A stretch of DNA of 64,000 nucleotides, from the NCBI RefSeq assembly GCF_964340395.1, contig NC_135555.1:15170746-15234745 (forward strand), written 5' to 3'. The position numbers and the translations under genes were made by a program. A model generated the notes under the pieces. The model did no database searches. It was not told the origin of the DNA and saw only the letters and a list, made by a program, of their open reading frames with translations. Positions 22,001 through 29,810 of this stretch are shown here, piece after piece. How positions within the stretch are numbered: the first letter of the stretch is position 1; every line of letters starts with the position of its first letter. The stretch is from Glandiceps talaboti (Eukaryota > Hemichordata > Enteropneusta > Spengelidae).

Positions 22001-22959
22001 AAAGGTAATGTACAGTTGTCATCGATGATCATGCTTATACAGTAGAGTTCAGCTGAAGAATTACTTTCCAGCTTGGCCAAACAAGGCTAGCTAGGCTGGC
22101 ATTAACACCTCACCGACATGTGTTAGCAGTTGGAAGGGTTAATGCCTGCCTCATCTCAATGTTAACACAAGCCTTCATATAGCACAGTGCCACACACTAG
22201 ACTGACACTAATGTCTCACCAGCATGTGTTAGCAGCTGGAAGGTTTTGATACATACACCAGCACACACCATGCTGGACCCATGTTAAAGTCAAACTGACA
22301 ATGAGCTAGCAAATTGGAAAGCAATTCTTTTGCCACAATGTACAGAAAAGTGGTCAGTACAGAACTAAACTGTCAGACATACTGATGGAGTATACTTTCA
22401 TATATGTACCTCAGAAAGTTTTGATTTTGATCATGATCATTTGTAGATTTCACCATATAGTTCATGTTATTCTTGTACCATGTATTTGTGTATTGTATTT
22501 GTGACTGTGCATGTACATGTATGTATGTATGTATGTATGCATGCATGCATGTATGTATGTATGTGCGCATGCATGCATGCGTGTGTGCGTGTGTGTATGT
22601 ATGTATGTATGTATGTATGCATGTATGTCTATGTATATATGTATACAAATTTGTGATACTGCAACCTGTGTTGTGTATAAGATGACTTCATGTAATATTT
22701 TTCAAGTATTCAACTTTTGAAAATGGCAGTGTATGATTTCCTCTAAATTCATTCTTCTTTTTTTTTCATTTCTTTTTTTATCCCTTCACAGATTGCTCCA
22801 CCAGAAACACTTGCTGACCTGTACCAACAGATCCAAAATTCACCTTCTAAAAATTATTATCTTATAGTATTGTTTGGTGTAATTGGGGTTCTCTTTCTAT
22901 TTGGTATGGTCTGTGGTAGGGCAAGCAAAAGAGTTCGAGCTGAACTGAAAAACAAATAA
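188..22959 (+). CDS. GLG1: GLG1, Golgi apparatus protein 1 (3' portion, 15 exons)
   Basis: Fifteen exons splice into one uninterrupted frame of 659 codons plus TAA, with every junction phase matching. The protein is the C-terminal half, somewhat over 50%, of GLG1 (MG-160/CFR/ESL-1), whose full length is about 1,180 residues in vertebrates. Seen: serial cysteine-rich units of roughly 60 residues with recurring patterns such as SCLMEHL, CLQNHFDD, MRACEPM, CKSDVLKYC and CALDIKHFC. There are N-glycosylation sequons NFT (exon 4) and NDT (exon 7), a hydrophobic membrane segment near residues 626-646, and a 13-residue basic tail ending AELKNK. Known for the family: a type I membrane sialoglycoprotein of the medial Golgi that binds FGFs and the TGF-beta precursor, and acts as an E-selectin ligand in mammals. 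The N-terminal signal peptide and first repeats lie outside the window. Ten of fourteen introns are phase 0. Identification rests on colinear similarity across the whole C-terminal half. Confidence 0.96.
290..804 (+). other. GLG1 intron, no internal feature seen
   Basis: This is a 515-bp AT-rich intron of phase 2 with donor GTAAAA. The acceptor region is pyrimidine-rich and ends ACTAG. I see no repeat or gene in it. Confidence 0.8.
805..967 (+). CDS. GLG1: GLG1 window exon 2
   Basis: The first base completes an AGC serine codon; residues 35-88 follow, starting LDPRLYRLCRDDAVNLC and ending HPKAGDQK. Donor is GTAAGC. LDPxLYRxCxxDA is the classic start of a GLG1 repeat. An acidic run, QQEDEDDE, sits between the cysteines. 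Confidence 0.95.
968..1910 (+). other. GLG1 intron, no internal feature seen
   Basis: Phase-0 intron of 943 bp ending in TTGATTTCAG. It contains several GAGTACTC-type short repeats around 1600-1680 but no recognisable element. Confidence 0.8.
1911..2048 (+). CDS. GLG1: GLG1 window exon 3
   Basis: 46 codons (residues 89-134), LSRKCSAEVHRVL through SENVKKGE. Acceptor TTTCAG, donor GTATGT. Both boundaries are phase 0, so the exon is a skippable unit in frame terms. Confidence 0.96.
2431..2678. repeat. Compound TATG / ACGT / TACA microsatellite in GLG1 intron
   Basis: A run of GTAT units passes through GT and TACG stretches into a long TACA array, so the two halves are near reverse complements and can form a long hairpin. 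It lies in the 814-bp intron 2049-2862, which also has a GATT run near 2135-2160 and a GACA run near 2740-2766. Long open frames across it are low-complexity artefacts. Confidence 0.95.
2863..3012 (+). CDS. GLG1: GLG1 window exon 4
   Basis: 50 codons (residues 135-184), starting EMQCLQNHFDDL and ending EPMLGKFCK. Acceptor CTGAAG, donor GTAGGT, phase 0 on both sides. The sequon NFT lies in VGNFTVEE. MRACEPM is strongly GLG1-like. Confidence 0.96.
4820..5200. mobile_element. Foldback (MITE-like) element in GLG1 intron
   Basis: The left arm, from TACAGCCAAAATTTGG at about 4820 to ACTGAGATATG near 4917, is matched by the reverse complement of about 5115-5200, imperfectly over roughly 90 bp. Shared core: GTTTCAATGATCA and AGTAACATCAA. 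The middle is about 200 bp without a clear frame. Read as a non-autonomous inverted-repeat element. Confidence 0.75.
5677..5690. promoter_or_regulatory. X-box-like palindrome GTTACCATAGTAAC
   Basis: A perfect 14-bp palindrome matching the RFX X-box pattern. It lies in a degenerate intronic repeat where CCATAG(T/A)AAC recurs near 5619 and 5809. Whether it binds anything is unknown. Confidence 0.3.
6196..6870. repeat. Minisatellite built on GGTCCATGTGGACC
   Basis: Diverged tandem units of about 35-40 bp, roughly 17 copies, each with a near-palindrome GGTCCATGTGGACC followed by ACCAGA and an (A/C)ACAATA or ACATGATAGT spacer. Alternating units differ (GGGCCGTGTGG against GGTCCATGTGG), suggesting a two-unit higher-order repeat. 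It lies within the large GLG1 intron. Confidence 0.9.
7493..7950. repeat. Minisatellite with repeated POU octamer ATTTGCAT
   Basis: About eight or nine units with a period near 48-50 bp of the form GACTAGTGTTGTGTACAC, CCACTGGTGCTTC, then ATTTGCATATGCACTG. The octamer ATTTGCAT (reverse complement ATGCAAAT) is exact at 7570, 7618, 7668, 7718, 7765, 7810 and 7894. A detached unit reappears at about 8610-8643, so a mobile element appears to have split the array. Confidence 0.9.
7948..8590. mobile_element. Foldback element with internal 243-bp tandem duplication
   Basis: The left arm (about 7948-8035) reverse-complements to about 8043-8130, including CCTGGCC, GGGCTATAGCACCCG and CAGAATCACATGCTATTTCC. 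A unit of 243 bp (from about 8043) repeats from about 8286, with GGTCACGTGACC at 8231 and 8474. A perfect 20-bp palindrome, CTATTTCCCTAGGGAAATAG, lies at 8504-8523. A minus-strand open frame of 164 codons crosses both copies and repeats itself; I regard it as non-coding. It sits inside the octamer minisatellite. Confidence 0.8.
9944..10070. mobile_element. Short MITE-like inverted repeat
   Basis: Ends are inverted repeats of about 45 bp: TACAGGAGAAACAGGCAGTG on the left, TGCCTGTTTCTCCTGTA on the right, continuing inward to GACTGTGTGT / ACACACAGTC. Total about 127 bp. No frame. Confidence 0.8.
10133..10512. mobile_element. Foldback element of about 380 bp
   Basis: Left arm about 10133-10255 (GTAGCCATGGATGAGGAATG, TGGCTTCCTACTTGAAAAA) pairs with right arm about 10390-10512 (TTTTTCAAGTAGGAAGCCAT, CCTCATCCATAAGG). 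The central spacer is unique. Read as a non-autonomous inverted-repeat element. Confidence 0.8.
11090..11180 (+). repeat. Dispersed repeat copy (matches 26082-26170)
   Basis: The ATGTGCCTCGAAATCAGAA and CTTTGTTCAATCAAACTCCA segments match the later locus with scattered substitutions. Two short open frames overlap it but do not look like real protein. Confidence 0.55.
11807..11920 (+). CDS. GLG1: GLG1 window exon 5
   Basis: 38 codons (residues 185-222), DVLTQDQDDGNLMQCLIQSK to GIEHFQL. Acceptor TTATGTAG, donor GTAGGT, phase 0. LMQCLIQ and IEHFQL match the GLG1 unit that bridges two repeats. Confidence 0.95.
11981..12220 (+). repeat. Dispersed repeat family C, copy 1
   Basis: Starts AAGGGGAATGCTAATC and carries TGGAGAGTCATTTCATG, CCTACAATTACTTGCAAATT and GACTCCTAAGTG. 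The same order of blocks recurs in three more GLG1 introns (12918, 15411, 21766). It fills most of the 711-bp intron 11921-12631. Confidence 0.8.
12632..12720 (+). CDS. GLG1: GLG1 window exon 6
   Basis: 29 codons plus two bases (residues 223-251 and part of 252): LQMKDYRFSYKFKEACKSD through KGIKS. Acceptor TTTCCAG, donor GTAAGT. QMKDYRFSYKFK is one of the most conserved GLG1 stretches. Confidence 0.97.
12918..13160 (+). repeat. Dispersed repeat family C, copy 2
   Basis: AAAGGGGAATACCACT, then CTGGACAGTCATTTCACG, ending with GACTCCTAAGTGCATATTA, in the same order as copy 1. It lies in the 901-bp intron 12721-13621; the rest of that intron shows nothing recognisable. Confidence 0.8.
13622..13736 (+). 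CDS. GLG1: GLG1 window exon 7
   Basis: The first base completes a lysine codon; residues 253-290 are GEVVSCLSTRVLNDTL through RVELLEK, with sequon NDT. Acceptor TTTACAG. Donor is GTTGGT, a weak match to consensus. A GTAGAG four bases downstream would shift the frame, and the protein join LLEK-SEDARLDP supports 13736. Confidence 0.93.
13737..14421 (+). other. GLG1 intron, no internal feature seen
   Basis: 685-bp phase-0 intron ending TTGTTGTCAG, with no repeat noted. Confidence 0.8.
14422..14514 (+). CDS. GLG1: GLG1 window exon 8
   Basis: 31 codons (residues 291-321), SEDARLDPELMKECGDDI to QFGNAR. Donor GTGAGT, phase 0 on both sides. The RLDPEL motif and paired cysteines mark the start of another repeat. 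Confidence 0.95.
14606..14702. repeat. GATT/GACT tetranucleotide microsatellite
   Basis: Four GATT units grade into about 20 clean GACT units inside the 554-bp intron 14515-15068. Confidence 0.97.
15069..15206 (+). CDS. GLG1: GLG1 window exon 9
   Basis: 46 codons (residues 322-367): VLECLKDHKQDLSQKCHMK through YTLMRACKRMIK. Acceptor GTACTAG, donor GTAACT, phase 0. DYTLMRxCKxMIK is a GLG1 signature. Confidence 0.97.
15411..15570 (+). repeat. Dispersed repeat family C, copy 3 (partial)
   Basis: AGTAACACCACTCCAGG, TTCTGGAGAGTCATTTTATG, then AGTTACTTGCAGTTTAAG and AGAAACATCAGAG follow the block order of copies 1 and 2. It lies in the 1.1-kb intron 15207-16309 and abuts another dispersed repeat. 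Confidence 0.75.
15564..15650 (+). repeat. Dispersed repeat with GGCTGAAT(A/G)AAGAAAA core
   Basis: GTATTTTCCTTGGCTGAATG and TATTGGGGAATAATATCTAA recur at 25440-25500 with few changes. Probably the end of a transposable element. Confidence 0.6.
16310..16389 (+). CDS. GLG1: GLG1 window exon 10
   Basis: 26 codons plus two bases (residues 368-393): QFCPDTDPKDIFICLKNHK to NMEP. Acceptor follows a T-rich tract ending ATCAG; donor GTAAGT. Reading through the donor meets a stop at once. Confidence 0.95.
16555..16725. repeat. Minisatellite with GATTGGTCA units
   Basis: Four imperfect units of about 40-47 bp, each with TTTGATTGGTCAGTG and GACTGTCAATCACC, so ATTGG (inverted CCAAT) recurs. It fills part of the 521-bp intron 16390-16910. 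Confidence 0.8.
16911..17100 (+). CDS. GLG1: GLG1 window exon 11
   Basis: The first base completes a lysine codon; residues 395-457 run from CKQVIGKRQVTKNTDYRLKP to KEKFRKN. Acceptor TTTGATAG, donor GTAAGT. CKQxIxKRQxTxNTDYRLxP is near-diagnostic for GLG1. Confidence 0.97.
17101..18561 (+). other. GLG1 intron of 1.46 kb
   Basis: Phase-0 intron. It contains short poly-C and poly-A runs near 17144-17170 and a TIR element at 18122-18502, which ends only about 60 bp before the next exon. The remainder is unremarkable. Confidence 0.8.
18122..18502. mobile_element. TA-flanked MITE-like element family B, copy 1
   Basis: The left end CTACCAAATCAGAGTGACTA is inverted at the right end (CTATAGTGGTTTGTGG), and both ends abut TA. 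The internal block TATCTCACTGTGAACACAAA matches the copy at 43795-44136. Confidence 0.75.
18562..18774 (+). CDS. GLG1: GLG1 window exon 12
   Basis: 71 codons (residues 458-528), the largest GLG1 exon here: RLSPNCEGQIRLLMQEAA to KAIKDAKCEM. Acceptor TGTCTTCAG, donor GTAAGT, phase 0. AMDYRMDPVL and KVEDCLK match family positions. Confidence 0.97.
18841..19091. repeat. GACA and AC microsatellites
   Basis: A GACA array (18841-18893) and a clean AC array (about 19012-19091) lie close together just downstream of exon 12, separated by mixed ACA-rich sequence. Confidence 0.95.
19808..20373. repeat. CTGTA pentanucleotide satellite with higher-order units
   Basis: Long CTGTA arrays are broken by a recurring spacer, ATCTTGTAAAGTGCTGTGTTG, at four or five places, giving a higher-order repeat of roughly 70-130 bp. 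Variants CTGTG and CTGCA occur. It lies in the 1.9-kb intron 18775-20677. Confidence 0.93.
20678..20798 (+). CDS. GLG1: GLG1 window exon 13
   Basis: 40 codons plus one base (residues 529-568): EVARLVHEGRADIHVDPILY through IPPGEGR. Acceptor GCCAACAG, donor GTAAGT, phase 1. ADIxVDPxLYxxCALDIKHxC is a GLG1 hallmark. Confidence 0.97.
20799..21897 (+). other. GLG1 intron of 1.1 kb
   Basis: Phase-1 intron containing a run of about 15 C at 21081-21096 and a family C fragment at 21766-21850. Nothing else was recognised. Confidence 0.8.
21766..21850 (+). repeat. Dispersed repeat family C, copy 4 (fragment)
   Basis: AGGGGAATGGCATTCTAGG and CACCTACAATTGAGAG correspond to the start and middle of copy 1 at 11981. 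The 3' part is missing. Confidence 0.65.
21898..22004 (+). CDS. GLG1: GLG1 window exon 14
   Basis: The first two bases complete a glutamine codon; residues 570-604 are MSCLLEVLEDKTVRLSVDCK through VEMWEYAAK. Acceptor CTTCCAG, donor GTAATG. It is the last cysteine-rich unit before the juxtamembrane stretch. Confidence 0.97.
22005..22791 (+). other. GLG1 intron of 787 bp with duplication and microsatellite
   Basis: CATGTGTTAGCAGTTGGAAGG near 22120 recurs about 100 bp later, so a roughly 100-bp segment is duplicated. A compound ATGT/GCAT/GT microsatellite occupies about 22509-22645. The acceptor has a strong pyrimidine tract. Confidence 0.85.
22792..22959 (+). CDS. GLG1: GLG1 terminal coding exon, membrane anchor and stop
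   Basis: 55 codons and TAA. Residues 605-625 form a linker containing the conserved SPSKNY. Residues 626-646 are a hydrophobic span beginning YLIVLFGVIGVLF and ending MVCG. Thirteen residues, RASKRVRAELKNK, form the basic cytosolic tail. Vertebrate GLG1 ends the same way (SPSKNY, then membrane span, CGR, KRV, REL), which fixes both identity and the true C terminus. Confidence 0.98.
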   Translation: MAPPETLADLYQQIQNSPSKNYYLIVLFGVIGVLFLFGMVCGRASKRVRAELKNK

Positions 22960-25000
22960 TTTAATTTTGTACCATAGGGAGGGATACAGGTCTTTAGATC
23001 TTTCAAAAGTCATTGGTTAACATCACATGTGAGGTCTGCGTGCTGGGTGAAAGGTTGGGACATGAATGCTTTTGATATTAGGTGGTACCACATTTACAAG
23101 ATGGTGGACATACAACAGTGGAAGTCTTGGTGCAAACTACGGTAGTTAGATAAACACAAACTCAAAGGGTTTTTCAAAACGTTCTATGACAAGTTAGACC
23201 TGAATGCAGAGCTAAGCCTATCCTTGTAATTGTAATGGTTTTTCTGTGAAAGACTTGGCATTGCGACGTGTATCAGCTATTGCAAGTTAGACCTAAATGC
23301 AGAGCTTAAACTATCCTTGCAATTTTAAGTTTTTTTGTGAAAGACTCAGTCTGCTTTCCGACATCTATCGGGATAACAATTTACCACTATGGCATCCATA
23401 GTTTCGACAAGCTAAGACAGACCCAAACCGAAAGTATTATTTTAACGATTACTTTGTAAAAGTGTTTGGTTCGTGACATCTGTTGTGATTGCTGTATTTG
23501 ACTATCATGGTGCATGCCCTTAGTTTCAATTTGCTAAGACAGACACACATTAATTTATTATTGTATTGTTGATGATTACGCAAATGTGTGAAAGTTTCGG
23601 CTTTGCGACATGTATTGTAAATGCAGTATATGACTATGGCATCCTTAGTTTCGACTGCTAAGACAAACAAAAACTACATAGCTATTGTTGTGGCATGTAG
23701 AAGGTTCAATCAATGGGTGATAGTGGTGCCTCGGTTGTACTTACGTAATCATCCTGGTGTAAATATTTGCAGTTGTCGGAAATGTACACTGGAAATAAAT
23801 GCAAACAAAAACATTGCATTGGTCTTCAGGTAGACTGAACTGGAACCTGATTTTGTGTGTTTGCTGTTGATACCAAGATTTCCACTGTTGTATTGTACTG
23901 TCATGATATGTGGTTCTGTTGTCTAGTATTTTCAAAAGCCTTTTTATTTTGTTAGTGGTGTTTTATTTAAATGTGTATGGTGGATGGGGGGGTTGGGGGT
24001 TGGTTGGGGGGAGGGGGGGTTATGGCGAAGTAAGGTTTAAACCAGAAATAGGGACCAGTCTGCAGAGGTGTACACTTGTCGTACATAAACTGTACAGCTT
24101 GAAAAAAAATCACGACAAGTGTGAAATATTGTGCACCAGATCAGTAGTAGTGGTGGTACAAGGTTATAGAGATACTATTGATATTAACACTTCAATGGTT
24201 TTTGCTGGGGTTTTGGGAACCTGTTATCTGCATGGATTTCTATACTTGTATACCATACTTTTGGTAGGGAATCCCAATAAGAGAAGAAAGGTGATAAAAC
24301 TTGCATGGATTTCCATACCTTGTACAATAATTTGGATGGGGAATCTTGGTCAGGTACCTTGGGAAATATTTCACCCATTTGTAAAAAAAAAGAAAGAAAA
24401 ATACTGTGTTGACAATAGGTTTGGAATTTGGGGTTTTACATTTAAATCTTTAAATTTCAATATGAACTCCTCACAGTATTACATAGCCTCAAGTCTTGCT
24501 AGTGTTGATCTAAAAAAAACAACAACAACAACACTTTGCAGATGCTTTTATCTCTCACTGTGAAGATATTATCATTTACGCAGACATCATTTTACACTCT
24601 GTAAAAGAAACATAACCCGCCGATTAATCCCCCAATCACAACAGCAGGCAGTACATCACCCCCAAAAGACGTTTATACGCAGCTAATAATGAACGACATA
24701 TTCAGGCGAAATTTGTCCAATGTACATGTATATTTATTCTGTAGAATGGTAAAAGTATTGTAGATTTGATGTTTCTGCATTTACTTGTGGTAATCTAGAT
24801 ATCGTGGGTTTTTTTCCTTATGTGTATAGTGCTACGTTTTGGTGCATGATAAAAAAGTACAGTTATATAGAGTTCCTCATATTCCAGGAGTCAACTTTCT
24901 TTAGTTTTTGTAATGTTGTATTCTTTCCCAGATTTTTTTAAACCCATTTTTCTTTACAGAATCTATTTATTTCATAGCTGTTTTTTGAAAAATAAATAAC
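22960..25000 (+). other. GLG1 3' UTR and downstream flank
   Basis: No gene is seen. It holds a diverged tandem repeat (about 23190-23670), AATAAA at 23794-23799 and 24991-24996 as candidate polyadenylation signals, and a G-rich run at about 23983-24020. The transcript end cannot be placed. A 217-codon frame from 23910 lacks an ATG start and any recognisable domain. Confidence 0.6.
23190..23670 (+). repeat. Diverged tandem repeat in the GLG1 3' region
   Basis: Units of roughly 110-130 bp repeat blocks such as GCGACATGTATTGTAA, ACTATGGCATCC, TTAGTTTCGA and GCTAAGACAGAC three to four times with substitutions and small gaps. AAGTTAGACCT with TGCAGAGCTTAAACTATCC recurs in the first part. Confidence 0.75.
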
Positions 25001-25439
25001 AATTTGGGTTGGGGAGTTGGGGAGGGGGGTTTGAGTAAGGGGAGGGAGTTTGACAAAATTTTAGCCATTGCTAAATCGGGGATGGATATGTGTTTCAACC
25101 TCCCTTTTATGGATGGAGCTAAACAGAAATGTTTTTAAAGTTCACTTTGGTTGATTAATGCGATCACATTATATAACTCGTATTATACCAGCATAAGCCA
25201 AAAATATGGAATTTATACCCTGGCAATTCTACAACATGTGTCTATGTCACGAAAACATATGTCTACATCATTAGTTCTGCTGTGTTCGAAAGATGATTCA
25301 AAACGTTCAACAATTTTTCTTTGACATTACTGGCGTTGGTATAAATATGTTATTCTCCAATATTTTTCTCCGGAATGTACTCATCACCTAATGGATTTGT
25401 CACTACTCATCTTGCGATTCATAGTAATAAAGCCATAAT

Positions 25440-25500
25440 AGGTCACTCGTATTTTCCCCGGCTGAATAAAGAAAAGTATTTGGGGAATAACAGCTAAATG
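25440..25500 (+). repeat. Dispersed repeat (second copy of 15564-15650)
   Basis: GTATTTTCCCCGGCTGAATA and TATTTGGGGAATAACAGCTAA match the intronic copy. No open frame. Confidence 0.6.
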
Positions 25501-26081
25501 CCTTTAACAAATTACACCAATGCCCCACTATGTGAATAACAATATGTCAATAAATGTGTATTGTGGAATATTACAAATATATATTAGATGCTTGCTTTAT
25601 CCTATCATCAGCTGCAAAAATATATTTCAACAGACTTCTTTGGTCAGTCCTTGCCTTTGGCAATTGTTTGCATGAATTTCTTGTGTAAGTTTGAGGGTTG
25701 AGGGGGAATGGGTTGAAATCATAGAAATGGTTTAAAAAACTCATTTTTCTTCTCAAAGGCACTGGTAATATATGTACATTTCTTTTTTAAATGTTACACA
25801 ACCATACAGTTTAAAAAATCATTCCACAGACAACTGTAGAATCATTAATGTAAGTTGTATTCTTAAATCCATTAGACAGGAAAAAAACAACTTGTCTGTA
25901 TTTATACAATGAGTAGTTGGTTATATTCGATATTGAATAAGCATGATATGAGTTTTGGGCACTCATATATAGCCTATGAAGTGAATATTTTCGATGGCCA
26001 ACACTTTACTTATTGCAGCTGTACTTTTAGTACTTTAGTTGAAGTTTGAACACATTCGGACAATGATATACCGTTAACATA

Positions 26082-26300
26082 GCATGTGCCTCAGAAATAG
26101 AAAATCAACTTTTACTGTTACTTTGTTCAGGAAAACTCCAACCCATTCTAAGTTATAACCAAGAAAAAAAATGAAGGGTCACCATACAAATTTATGAAAT
26201 TACAGTCAAAATGATATCAAAATTAGGCCATTTTGGAATCCAATATGGCCACCAAATCCAATATGGCCACCGAATATTGTGCTAACTTTTTGGGAACATT
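26082..26300 (+). repeat. Dispersed repeat with CCAATATGGCCACC direct repeat
   Basis: Its first 90 bp match 11090-11180. It then carries AATCCAATATGGCCACC twice in tandem around 26237-26271. An 80-codon open frame follows but shows no recognisable domain. Confidence 0.55.
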
Positions 26301-28343
26301 GAAAAATGTCTGTTTTCTTTTAAAACAAGATGATGAATCCCCAAATTTCGTACTATTGTATCACAAGGACCAGGAAGAAGCTGTAAATGTGGCAAAATGT
26401 GGAGAGATTTTAATAATTCAGATGTTCAGAGGAGATGCATTCTGCCTTAAACAGAAAGTAGTGACTCAATTATAATTATAAACATCATAATAATTGTCTA
26501 CATTTTGTTGTAAATGAAAATCATATGTGTACTTATTTGTTGCTAAATAATGTTTATACACTTGTGCTATCACATTGTTGACATGTTCATGTTGTAATCA
26601 GTGTTTTTCCTCCCCAGAAATCAGTTTACCATGAATTAAATATTACATTAATTAAATCTAGTTATACAGACAAGGTTTTTTTATTGATTCAAAAAAACGA
26701 AATTGGAAAAAATAAAATTGCTTCTAAAATCGAAATTATTCACAAAACTAGTGTACAGTTATGTAAGCTTCAAATGAATGTTTATTATAGATGGCAAGAC
26801 TCTTGGTGTTTCTCTTCAGTTTGCTGCTAAGTTACTGTTGCTATGAGATAGTTGTCATAGTAACAATTATGCTATTATTTTTTTTTAATTTGACATTGGT
26901 TATGTCATAGACTTTTTTTTGAGATGCCTTGAATCTGCACTGTTATGTGTACACTCTTAGGATGAAATTTACAACTATCGTACATTTCGTTGTCCTTATA
27001 CTACTATATGTCTTTGCAAAACAACAAACAAACAACATTTGGCATTCTTAGGACTTCAAGTGTCTTCTCTGATATTTACATTTAGTTTTATGGAAACAAA
27101 AACAATCTTTTAAGAAACTTTCATCCTGTTCAGATGTGTGCTTTTTCATGGCATTCCTAAAAGTAATCCTTCTGGTGGATCTTTTGTTTTGTAATTTTTA
27201 ATTTTGCTGTTATTTATAGTTGTATTTTTGTACTAGACAATTCGTTAGATAATTTGTATTCGGTGAATAGCAGACTTTGTGTGCTTTTTGGGTCTAATGA
27301 CTGTCTTCAGATTATTGACATATGTTGATTTCGTCATCTCTTTGGTGCCGGAACCGAGGGGGGGGGAGGGGGGAAGCCAATAATACTTTAATTTAAGTAC
27401 ACAAGCAGGTAATTAATTAATTTGTTTGTGCTAATCTACTTGGTGAAATGATTTGGGTAGTGAACTTTTGCAACATATCACTAACAAGAACTTGAAATGA
27501 ACTGAGACATCGTATAGTATAGGACACCTCTGTATTTGATACGTGCTGCAAGAAATATCAAATATCAAAAAATACTAAAAACGTTAGAATGTTTTCGCCA
27601 CGGTAATTTCTATCGTTGTCACACTCATTTTGCATATTACACCTTTTAAATGAATAGTACCTTTCTATGAGAAAATATGTCATTTGGAAAGACAATTTAA
27701 CAGTCATGTGCTGAAGTGTTACTCAAATATGTTGCAGATCATTGTACAGTGACTTCTGCCCCCTACTGTTATTTGGTCTGAAAATGAACGAATTCAAGGT
27801 GGAAATTACAACGACAAAGGATTTTGTTGCACTGAATTTGAAGTAATGGCAAACTTTCAATTTGGTGGCTTTGGTCATTCTAAGATGTATTCGTAAAAGT
27901 TTTGGTAATTTTTTTTTGGTAAAAAATGTTGGTAATTCTACTTTTTCATCATCATTGTGCAATTTGGTATGCGACCACAGCAAGCTGCATGACAATAGTT
28001 ATAACACAACACAAAAAGAGTATTTTTTACACTTCCAAGAGGACCGATTTAACAGGAACTATTAAACATGTTACATGTGTAAAACTTGTAAAGATACATG
28101 CTTCTAACAATTTCAATTTTAAAAACAAATGTGTTGTCTGTGCTGCACTCCTTTCACATTGCTGTAAAAAAAACACACACGTTGGATGCTGTCAAACACG
28201 TCCATACTTCATTGGCAAAAGAAATGTACAATTTTGGTGTAAAGATTTTATCTAATAAAATAACTCGGAGGAAGCAACATGACTGGACTTTTGACATGTT
28301 ATGTATTTCACCCAATTTGTTGAACACATACATGTACATGACG

Positions 28344-28840
<497 letters not shown>

Positions 28841-29319
28841 AACGGGCTATAACGTTTGCATTATTATAGTGTTACATTTTTCAATTCACACACCCTAGAT
28901 TGCACTACTTCAATGGCGCTATGAAATACAGTTGAAACCAGTGAACCTGAAACAAAATACCCGGTACAATAACAACATATTACCATGTATAAGTAGACCA
29001 CCCTGTTTCGTACTCAAAGACCATCAGCTCATAATACATGTACAACAATTTTACAAGAAAAATAGACTAGGTAATATTACAAGTAAGTGTTTGGTGGTCA
29101 AGTGTCTAATGTTGAAAAAACAACGTAATATTGCTATATTTCTCTGTCTTGCACATGAAAAATCTTCCTATCATTGCTACATGTTCTTTGCGTTAGCAAT
29201 TATTATCTTGTAACGAATGTGTGCTTTAATGAATATTTCGACATTGCACAGAATCAGTGTCGTAATCAGAAGAACTAATTTGCAATGTAACAATTTTCTA
29301 AGATGTGGTGTCACATGCA

Positions 29320-29810
29320 AAGAAAATGTAGCAATTTGTCTATCCAGACAATAGAATGTAGCAAATTTAGTTTCTATAAATGTCTTGCATGACAATGAAA
29401 ATGTAGCAATTTTGGTAAGATATTGTCTATCCCAGCCAATTAAATGTAGCAATGTTGGTGAGGCTTCATATCAAGCTATTAATGAAATGTAACAAAATTA
29501 GTAAGACTGTTGCCAAGCCGATGAAATGTAGCAATGTTTATTGTGGGATTTTTATCAAGCCAAAAGATAAAATTTATCATTTTTGCCTTGCCAGACGTTG
29601 AAATGTAGCAATGTTAGTAAGGTCGATGAAATGTAGTTACTTCTATTACAGTACTGTAATATATATAGTGCAATTTCTAATAAGTCGGGCGATGAAATGT
29701 AACAGTGTTAGTTACCAAGGTTGTTACCAAGTCGATGAAATGTAGTTACTTCTATTACTGTAATGTTTATAATGCGATTTTTAATAAGCCGGGCGATGAA
29801 ATGTTATGTT
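29320..29810 (+). repeat. Diverged tandem repeat, ATGTAGCAAT family, locus 1
   Basis: GATGAAATGTAGCAATGTTA and variants recur at least nine times with irregular spacing of about 30-60 bp. A longer unit (GTCGATGAAATGTAGTTACT to AATAAG(T/C)CGGGCGATG) repeats with a period near 110 bp at 29625 and 29735. Confidence 0.85.

Noticed and set aside
23910-24563. 217-codon plus-strand open frame after GLG1
   Set aside because: It begins with GTG, contains G-run and tandem-repeat translations, and shows no domain; likely a chance frame in UTR or flank.
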